From positions 1-19,602 of the forward strand of contig JAFUKV010000142.1 of assembly GCA_017467745.1 (NCBI GenBank): 19,602 nt of DNA, given 5' to 3'. Both the position numbers and the translations under genes were made by a program. Shown here piece by piece: positions 14,443 through 19,602 of this stretch (positions within the stretch are counted from its first letter, which is position 1; every line of letters starts with the position of its first letter). This DNA is from Bacteroidaceae bacterium. Its GTDB lineage: Bacteria > Bacteroidota > Bacteroidia > Bacteroidales > CHK158-818. The notes below the pieces were generated by a model. That model was not told the origin of the DNA and did no database searches. It saw only the letters and a list, made by a program, of their open reading frames with translations.

Positions 14443-14449
14443 TACCCGA
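14423..14449 (+). promoter_or_regulatory. Inverted repeat around the fabI -7 box (possible operator)
   Basis: TCGGGT (14423-14428) and ACCCGA (14444-14449) are perfect reverse complements 15 bases apart, and they straddle TATCTTTG. GC-rich arms of this kind stand out in an otherwise AT-rich promoter. A repressor bound here would block RNA polymerase. The 3' arm also covers the predicted transcription start. Confidence 0.4.
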
Positions 14450-14506
14450 AAACGGCGATTAAAGTATATTGTCGTAAAAACAAATTAGAAAAACAAAAGC
14501 AAGCAC

Positions 14507-15364
14507 ATGAGTTATAATTTATTAAAAGGAAAAAGAGGGATTATTTTCGGAGCCCTCAATGAGATGTCCATAGCGTGGAAAGTTGCCGAACGTGCGGTAG
14601 AAGAAGGCGCAATCATTACATTGACTAATACGCCCGTAGCTGTGCGTATGGGAGAAGTGTCCGAACTCGGTAAAAAATTGAATGCGGAGGTAATTCCGGC
14701 AGATGCTACGAACATAGAAGACTTGGAAATGGTATTTTGTAAGTCTATGGAGATTTTGGGCGGCAAAATAGATTTTGTGCTCCACTCTATCGGGATGTCG
14801 CCGAATGTGCGAAAAAAACGTCCGTACGACGATCTCGACTACGATATGCTCAACAAAACACTCGACATATCGGCCATCTCTTTCCACAAAATGATACAAA
14901 CGGCAAAAAAAATGGATGCCATAGCCGAAGGCGGTTCCATTCTTGCCTTATCTTACGTAGCTGCGCAACGTACGCTTTTCGGATACAACGATATGGCCGA
15001 CGCTAAGGCCTTGCTCGAATCTATCGCCCGCAGTTTCGGATATATTTACGGACGCGAAAAGAACGTCCGTATCAACACCATTTCACAATCGCCTACTATG
15101 ACAACTGCCGGCAGCGGCGTAAAAGGCATGGAGTCGCTTATGGACTTTTCAAACCGGATGTCTCCGTTGGGAAATGCCAATGCCGACGAATGCGCCGATT
15201 ATTGTATCGTTATGTTCTCTGACTTGACACGGAAAGTTACCATGCAAAACCTGTTTCACGATGGCGGATTTTCAAGTATGGGTATGAGCCTCAGAGCTAT
15301 GACGCAATACAATAAAAGTTTCGACGAATATCGGAATGAAAAAGGTGATATTTGTTACGGATAA
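14507..15364 (+). CDS. fabI: Enoyl-ACP reductase (FabI type)
   Basis: This 285-residue short-chain dehydrogenase-type protein catalyses the NAD(P)H-dependent last step of each fatty acid elongation cycle. The catalytic Tyr-x6-Lys pair is Tyr160 and Lys167 (GYNDMADAK), with the additional FabI tyrosine Tyr150 in ALSY. The nucleotide-binding N-terminus reads GIIFGALNEMSIAWKVA, where the usual glycine-rich stretch is modified but the SIAW segment that marks FabI is kept. LHSIG and the INTISQSPTMTTAG segment also fit. It is about 20 residues longer than E. coli FabI, with a polar C-terminal tail after the conserved core; such tails are common in Bacteroidetes. It has its own promoter, and mscL follows after 52 bases. 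Confidence 0.94.
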   Translation: MSYNLLKGKRGIIFGALNEMSIAWKVAERAVEEGAIITLTNTPVAVRMGEVSELGKKLNAEVIPADATNIEDLEMVFCKSMEILGGKIDFVLHSIGMSPNVRKKRPYDDLDYDMLNKTLDISAISFHKMIQTAKKMDAIAEGGSILALSYVAAQRTLFGYNDMADAKALLESIARSFGYIYGREKNVRINTISQSPTMTTAGSGVKGMESLMDFSNRMSPLGNANADECADYCIVMFSDLTRKVTMQNLFHDGGFSSMGMSLRAMTQYNKSFDEYRNEKGDICYG

Positions 15365-15416
15365 TATTGAACAATTTCATTTCGAAATCATTTATTTATA
15401 TAAAATAATAATCACT

Positions 15417-15845
15417 ATGAAACAGTCTCAATTTATTGCGGATTTTAAAAAGTTTGTCATGCGTGGCAACGTTATTGACATGGCTGTCGGTATCATTATT
15501 GGTGCTGCGTTCGGAAAAATCGTATCGTCAGCCGTTTCAGATCTTATTATGCCTGTTGTAGGTCTTTTATTGGGAGGCGTTAATTTCACCGATTTGAAGT
15601 TTACTTTGGCCGATGCTTCTGTAAACGCTGCGGGAGAAGCGGTTCCTGCCGTAACGTTGAATTACGGAAACTTCATTCAGGTTACAGTTGACTTTTTAAT
15701 TATTTCGTTCGCTATTTTCCTTTTGATTAAATTAATCGGAAAACTTTCACGTAAAAAAGAGGAAGCGCCTGCTGCACCTCCGGCTCCGAGCGAAGAAGTA
15801 CAACTGCTTACTCAAATTCGCGATTTATTGCAGGATAAAAAATAA
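15417..15845 (+). CDS. mscL: Large-conductance mechanosensitive channel MscL
   Basis: The 142-residue inner-membrane channel forms a pentamer that opens under membrane tension and releases solutes on osmotic downshock. It has the amphipathic N-terminal helix, TM1 (about residues 19-46, DMAVGIIIGAAFGKIV), a periplasmic loop, TM2 (about 88-107, FLIISFAIFLLIKLI), and a cytoplasmic helix after a KKEE/proline-alanine linker, ending EVQLLTQIRDLL. I start it at the ATG at 15417. The open frame extends back to 15336, but those 27 codons overlap the end of fabI and do not resemble MscL. No promoter is visible in the 52-base gap, so it is probably read from the fabI promoter. A terminator follows. Confidence 0.96.
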   Translation: MKQSQFIADFKKFVMRGNVIDMAVGIIIGAAFGKIVSSAVSDLIMPVVGLLLGGVNFTDLKFTLADASVNAAGEAVPAVTLNYGNFIQVTVDFLIISFAIFLLIKLIGKLSRKKEEAPAAPPAPSEEVQLLTQIRDLLQDKK

Positions 15846-15866
15846 ATCGATTCTTTGAATGTAAAG

Positions 15867-15902
15867 AGGCTGCTTCATTTTTTTGAGGTAGCCTTTGTTT
15901 TT
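15867..15902 (+). terminator. Intrinsic terminator after mscL
   Basis: AGGCTGCTTCA (15867-15877) pairs with TGAGGTAGCCT (15884-15894) over 11 bp with two G-U pairs and a T6 loop, followed by TTGTTTTT. It lies 22 bases past the mscL stop. Confidence 0.75.
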
Positions 15903-15967
15903 AATGGAAATACGAAAATTTTTCTGAGTAAAGTTTGAAGTATATCTTTTCTCACAATATTCAGGTA

Positions 15968-15998
15968 TTGCTCATTATAAATATTATCATTACTTTTA
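15968..15998 (+). promoter_or_regulatory. Candidate promoter for the CDF exporter
   Basis: TTG (15968-15970), a 20-base spacer and TACTTTTA (15991-15998) match the Bacteroidetes pattern except for the last base of the -7 box. It would give a leader of about 55 bases. Confidence 0.35.
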
Positions 15999-16058
15999 TA
16001 CAAAAATAAAATAGACATTAAAACATTAAAATACATTCTTTGAATTTTCAGAAAAGAT

Positions 16059-16973
16059 ATGGAACCGAAGCATCACCATCACCACGAACACAGCCATCAA
16101 ATAACGTCGCTCGACAAGGTTTTCATTTTCGGAATAATTTTAAATCTGCTTTTCGTTGCGGTAGAAGCCGGAGTAGGTTTTCTGTACAATTCATTAGGTT
16201 TGCTATCCGATGCCGGGCATAATCTGAGCGATGTTTTCAGCCTTCTATTGGCGTTATTGGCTTTCCGGTTGACGAAATTGCACGGCAATTCTCGTTATAC
16301 GTATGGCTATAAAAAAAGCACGGTACTCGTTTCATTATTAAATGCCATTATTTTGTTAGTAGCCGTAGGCGCTATTATCATTGAGAGCATTCATAAATTT
16401 CAAAACCCCGCTCCGGTAAACGGAGCCGCTATTTCTTGGACTGCCGGTATAGGGATAATTATCAATGGATTTACGGCGTGGATGTTGATGAAACGGCAAA
16501 AAAACGACTTGAACGTCAGAGGCGCGTATCTGCACATGGCGGCCGATACGTTGGTTTCGGCAGGAGTAGTTGTTTCCGGTATAATTATCAGTATAACCGG
16601 TTATTCCATTATAGATCCTGTTATAAGTTTGGTCATAGCCGTAATTATCCTTTTGTCGACATGGAATTTACTTTCGGGTAGCATTCGGTTGTCGTTAGAC
16701 GGAGTTCCGGAAAATATAAATATCGATAAGGTTCAACAAATTTTATCCGAAAATTGTTATGTTACCGGATGCCATCATCTTCACGTATGGGCTATTAGCA
16801 CAACCGAGAATGCTCTTACGGCACATATCATACTGTCGGATATTCTCCAAATGGAAGCCGTAAAGCAACAAATTAAAGAACATCTGAAAGAGGTTGGCAT
16901 AGTACATGCAACGTTAGAATTTGAGTTGGCGTCGGGACATTGTAGCGATACATCGTGCAATTGTCATGAATAA
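16059..16973 (+). CDS. Cation diffusion facilitator (CzcD/ZitB-type Zn2+ exporter)
   Basis: The 304-residue inner-membrane protein is a CDF family metal/proton antiporter. Six transmembrane helices are visible between about residues 18 and 206. The transport site is His54-x3-Asp58 (HNLSD) in TM2 and His159-x3-Asp163 (HMAAD) in TM5, the HD-HD set typical of zinc (and cadmium) exporters of the CzcD/ZitB/ZnT group. A cytoplasmic ferredoxin-like domain follows, with the conserved HHLHVW segment. The N-terminus is a histidine cluster (residues 5-13) and the C-terminus ends in a Cys/His tail (His294, Cys295, Cys300, Cys302, His303); both may sense or deliver metal. It has its own possible promoter, and no metal-responsive regulator lies beside it. 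Confidence 0.93.
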   Translation: MEPKHHHHHEHSHQITSLDKVFIFGIILNLLFVAVEAGVGFLYNSLGLLSDAGHNLSDVFSLLLALLAFRLTKLHGNSRYTYGYKKSTVLVSLLNAIILLVAVGAIIIESIHKFQNPAPVNGAAISWTAGIGIIINGFTAWMLMKRQKNDLNVRGAYLHMAADTLVSAGVVVSGIIISITGYSIIDPVISLVIAVIILLSTWNLLSGSIRLSLDGVPENINIDKVQQILSENCYVTGCHHLHVWAISTTENALTAHIILSDILQMEAVKQQIKEHLKEVGIVHATLEFELASGHCSDTSCNCHE

Positions 16974-17118
16974 CAACTTCCTGAAATTTGCATTGAGAAT
17001 AAAATGGTTTGATTATACAAAGAATAAGCACATTAAATAATAGCAGAACAACCGTATATACAATAAGCCGTTATCGCAGTAACAGACACATGCCAAGTAA
17101 AACGAACAAACAATAACG

Positions 17119-17868
17119 ATGAAAAAGATTGTATTACTGCGACATGGTGAAAGTACGTGGAATAAAGAAAACCGATTTACGGGGTGGACAGATGTTGACC
17201 TTACGCCTAAGGGCATAATTGAAGCGGAAAAAGCCGGAGAGACTTTGCTCAAAGAGGGATTTTCGTTTCAGAAAGCTTATACTTCATATCTCAAACGTGC
17301 GGTAAAAACATTGAATTGTGTTTTAGATAAGCTCGATGCAGACTGGATTCCGGTTGAAAAAAGTTGGAGATTAAACGAGAAACATTACGGAACCTTACAA
17401 GGCCTCAACAAGAGCGAAACCGCAAGCAAATACGGAGAAAGCCAAGTCCTTGTTTGGCGCAGAAGTTATGATACCGCACCTCCTGCTTTGACAAGCGATG
17501 ATCCTCGTAATCCGAGTTTCGATATTCGTTACAAAGGTGTTCCGGATACCGATCTGCCTCGAACAGAATCGCTAAAAGATACCATAGATCGTATATTGCC
17601 GTATTGGAAATGCGTAATATTTCCGAATCTGAAAGAAGCAGACCAATTGTTGGTAGTGGCTCATGGCAATAGTTTGCGTGGTATTATTAAATACCTGAAA
17701 AATATTTCAGACGAAGATATTGTTCATGTAAACCTTCCGACAGCCATTCCGTATGTTTTTGAATTCGATGACAAATTAAACTATATTCAGGACTATTTCT
17801 TGGGAGATCCGGAAGAAATAAAAAAACTTATGGATGCTGTGGCGCATCAAGCCAATGTCCGAAAATAA
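17119..17868 (+). CDS. gpmA: 2,3-bisphosphoglycerate-dependent phosphoglycerate mutase
   Basis: This cytoplasmic glycolytic enzyme interconverts 3- and 2-phosphoglycerate. The 249-residue length is standard. The phosphohistidine is His9 in LLRHGES. The second catalytic histidine is His182 in VVAHGNSLR. The acid/base glutamate is Glu87 in RLNEKHYG. The GWTDVDLTPKG and SLKDTIDRILPYW segments also mark the dPGM family. The C-terminal PYVFEFD and the lysine-rich tail are normal. No clear TAnnTTTG promoter is seen in the 145-base gap upstream, while a strong terminator follows. No sign of transfer or damage. Confidence 0.97.
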   Translation: MKKIVLLRHGESTWNKENRFTGWTDVDLTPKGIIEAEKAGETLLKEGFSFQKAYTSYLKRAVKTLNCVLDKLDADWIPVEKSWRLNEKHYGTLQGLNKSETASKYGESQVLVWRRSYDTAPPALTSDDPRNPSFDIRYKGVPDTDLPRTESLKDTIDRILPYWKCVIFPNLKEADQLLVVAHGNSLRGIIKYLKNISDEDIVHVNLPTAIPYVFEFDDKLNYIQDYFLGDPEEIKKLMDAVAHQANVRK

Positions 17869-17896
17869 AGTTTTTAAATTCAAGAGAAAAAGGTAG

Positions 17897-17926
17897 TAGA
17901 CACTCCATCGAGTGTCTATTTTTTTT
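17897..17926 (+). terminator. Intrinsic terminator after gpmA
   Basis: TAGACACTC (17897-17905) and GAGTGTCTA (17910-17918) form a perfect 9-bp stem with a CATC loop, followed by eight T (17919-17926). It begins 28 bases after the gpmA stop. Confidence 0.92.
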
Positions 17927-18060
17927 ACATGAGTGTTCAAAATTTTTACATCCGAAAAATTTTATAAACTATATTCCTGTTCATTATCAGCTTTATACAG
18001 AAGTGGCATGGCATTTGTATTTATTACTAAAAACAACACATACAATTTAAACTTATTATT

Positions 18061-19602
18061 ATGATATCGTTTTTTTACGCAAAAAACAACCCTTTTTTTC
18101 GTATCATTACTCTTGCGTTAGGACTTGCTCTGAGTAGTGTTTTATTTTCGTATATCGCATTCTTTTTAAATACCAATACCTATTTTGGAGAATATGAAAA
18201 TTTATATGCGATAGACCGTAATTTGGTTGTCGGATACCAAGAGTCAAATACGAATATGATTTTTGCTCCGATACCGTCGGCATTGAGAAACACTTTGCCG
18301 GAGATTGTCTCCGCAACGGTTTGTTCGCGCACTAATGATTGCAGTTTTACCTATCAAAACCACGATTATCCTTCGCAAATGATTATGGCAGACTCTTGTT
18401 TTTTCGAGACGATGGGAATCCGTATTTTAGAAGGAGATAGCAAACAGCTCGGATTGCAAAATCATATTTTTATATCGGACAAGTTGGCGAAAGCGATGTT
18501 TAAAGACGAAAGCCCCGTAGGCAGCCAAATTCTTTTTTATAATGTAATACCATACACGGTGGCAGGAGTATTTGAACATGTAGAAAACAGTACTTTGCAA
18601 TTTGAAGCCGTGTTATCTTTCGTCAATGTCAGCAATCAATTCGGATATTATTGCGGTTGGAATGGAGGCGACTCGTTTCAAGGATATGTCAGACTGTTAC
18701 CGGAAATACCTTATCGTCAAGTTTCCGACAAATTGCAAAGCGTAATACTCTCGCATATAGAGCCGATGGAAGGTTATGAAGAAAGTTTCTTTTTGATACC
18801 CATAACCGATTTGGCGACGAAAAAAGACAATACCCCTTTGTTTTTATTCATTTTGAATCTTTTAGCCGTTGCCGTACTGACTATTTGTACGTTCAATTAT
18901 ATTTTGTCGGTATTATCTACATTGCCTTTGCGTATAAAATCGATTGGTATTTATAAAAGTTGCGGGGCGTCTAAACTGTCCATTTTCAAAATGTTTTTAG
19001 CAGAAACCGGCTGTATCATTGTAGCGGCTGTCGGTATAAGTTCAATTCTGGTATATATGATGAACGAACCCATAGAAACATTTACAGGACTTACGTTGCC
19101 GGTTCTTTTTTCGTGGGACAATATGAGGCTCCCTTTCCTAACGTTGTTAGATGCCGCATTTACGGCGGGAGTTGTACCGGGTATCGTTTTAGCCCGTACT
19201 CCTACAAACCTGTTTTTTTCGGCGAAAACAACCGGAAAGCAAATCTGGAAAAAATTGCTGCTGTTTGTTCAGATTACCGGAGCGGCTATTATTTTACCGT
19301 TGTTAACCGTAACCATACAGCAATACTATTATTTGACGAATAAACCGCTCGGTTACGATTCTGAAAATATTTTATATGCGAATTTAGGAGGTCGGTTGCA
19401 ATCCGATGAACAAATAAATACCCTGTTGTCGGAATTAAAACGATTTCCGTATGTAGCATCTGTCGCCACGTCAGAAGATTTTATCGGAGGATATTCCGGC
19501 AACCCTGTTTGGGACGATGAGGAAAATACGTTATTTATAACCCGTCTCACAGCATTCGATAGTTGTTACATTCCCACCTTGAATATAAATATAGTAGAAG
19601 GC
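18061..19602 (+). CDS. FtsX/MacB-like ABC transporter permease, N-terminal part (runs off window)
   Basis: From the ATG at 18061 the frame stays open for 514 codons to the window end, with no stop. The protein begins MISFFYAKNNPFFRII with a first transmembrane helix at about 13-37. A large extracytoplasmic MacB_PCD-like domain follows (about 40-260). Next come a helix around 262-285 and the FtsX-type coupling segment SIGIYKSCGASKLSIFKMF (about 305-323), equivalent to the EIGIRKxxGA motif of these permeases. A further pair of helices follows, then a short cytoplasmic stretch with TTGKQIWKK and the start of a second transmembrane and periplasmic repeat. Family members of this kind in Bacteroidetes are about 750-800 residues. 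The ATPase partner and substrate are not visible. No clear promoter is seen in the gap upstream. Confidence 0.85.
   Translation, partial: MISFFYAKNNPFFRIITLALGLALSSVLFSYIAFFLNTNTYFGEYENLYAIDRNLVVGYQESNTNMIFAPIPSALRNTLPEIVSATVCSRTNDCSFTYQNHDYPSQMIMADSCFFETMGIRILEGDSKQLGLQNHIFISDKLAKAMFKDESPVGSQILFYNVIPYTVAGVFEHVENSTLQFEAVLSFVNVSNQFGYYCGWNGGDSFQGYVRLLPEIPYRQVSDKLQSVILSHIEPMEGYEESFFLIPITDLATKKDNTPLFLFILNLLAVAVLTICTFNYILSVLSTLPLRIKSIGIYKSCGASKLSIFKMFLAETGCIIVAAVGISSILVYMMNEPIETFTGLTLPVLFSWDNMRLPFLTLLDAAFTAGVVPGIVLARTPTNLFFSAKTTGKQIWKKLLLFVQITGAAIILPLLTVTIQQYYYLTNKPLGYDSENILYANLGGRLQSDEQINTLLSELKRFPYVASVATSEDFIGGYSGNPVWDDEENTLFITRLTAFDSCYIPTLNINIVEG

Larger units (their letters stand above)
14190..14506. 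other. Divergent intergenic region, glucokinase and fabI
   Basis: This 317-base AT-rich region carries the outward promoters of glucokinase (minus) and fabI (plus). It also holds a self-complementary A/T run around a CG at 14279-14293, and an imperfect inverted repeat GTTGTTTTA (14361-14369) / TAATACAAC (14392-14400). I see no gene in it. All protein genes to the left are on the minus strand and all to the right on the plus strand. Confidence 0.6.

Noticed and set aside
14190..14506. Strand switch as a possible replication origin
   Set aside because: All protein genes change strand here, but I see no DnaA-box cluster, dnaA, dnaN or AT-rich unwinding repeats beyond ordinary promoter DNA. A 20-kb window is too small to judge skew.
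15336..15416. 27-codon N-terminal extension of MscL
   Set aside because: It overlaps the fabI end out of frame, and MscL proteins begin at the amphipathic helix just after the ATG at 15417.
1..19602. CRISPR arrays, insertion sequences, prophage or defence genes
   Set aside because: No regularly spaced repeats, transposase, phage or nuclease-like proteins were found. Each large open frame is explained by a housekeeping, transport or hydrolase family.

Overview
This is about 19.6 kb of AT-rich bacterial chromosome that reads as Bacteroidales (Bacteroidetes). Three things support this. The gene order yceD-rpmF-fabH-era is the usual one there. Many genes are preceded by the Bacteroidetes sigma signature TAnnTTTG with a TTG about 19-21 bases upstream. 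The proteins include a secreted GH76 glycosidase, a DUF5009 membrane acyltransferase and a Bacteroidetes-type 285-residue FabI. The class III ribonucleotide reductase points to an anaerobic or facultative lifestyle. I cannot assign a genus.

Layout. From 1 to about 14.2 kb every protein gene is on the minus strand. In transcription order they are: a ROK glucokinase (13224-14189); a secreted two-domain M16 metallopeptidase (10043-12865); the GTPase TypA/BipA (7762-9561); a secreted GH76 mannanase-like enzyme (6558-7646); the overlapping pair nrdD-nrdG (3448-6196); a DUF5009/HGSNAT-like membrane protein (2239-3348); and yceD-rpmF-fabH (209-2107), followed by the first 15 codons of era, cut by the window edge at 1-46. 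The only plus-strand gene in this part is tRNA-Leu(UAG) at 9750-9830, with its own promoter and a strong terminator. From 14.5 kb on all genes are on the plus strand: fabI, mscL, a CDF cation exporter, gpmA and the first 514 codons of an FtsX/MacB-like ABC permease that runs off the right end.

How the genes work together. Most are housekeeping genes: fatty acid synthesis (FabH, FabI), ribosome proteins and factors (L32, YceD, Era, TypA), glycolysis (glucokinase, GpmA), anaerobic dNTP supply (NrdD and its activase NrdG), osmotic safety valve (MscL) and metal export (CDF). Intrinsic terminators are visible after fabH, typA, tRNA-Leu, the M16 gene, the glucokinase gene, mscL and gpmA, so most units look short and separately transcribed.

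I found no mobile element, CRISPR array, prophage or defence system, and no convincing new multi-gene system. The observations most worth a second look are in the non-coding gaps: nested inverted repeats upstream of nrdDG, a candidate short plus-strand transcript between GH76 and nrdD, paired hairpins between rpmF and fabH, an inverted repeat around the fabI -7 box, a long imperfect palindrome upstream of the M16 gene, and the TTG start of yceD inside a seven-codon ATG frame.
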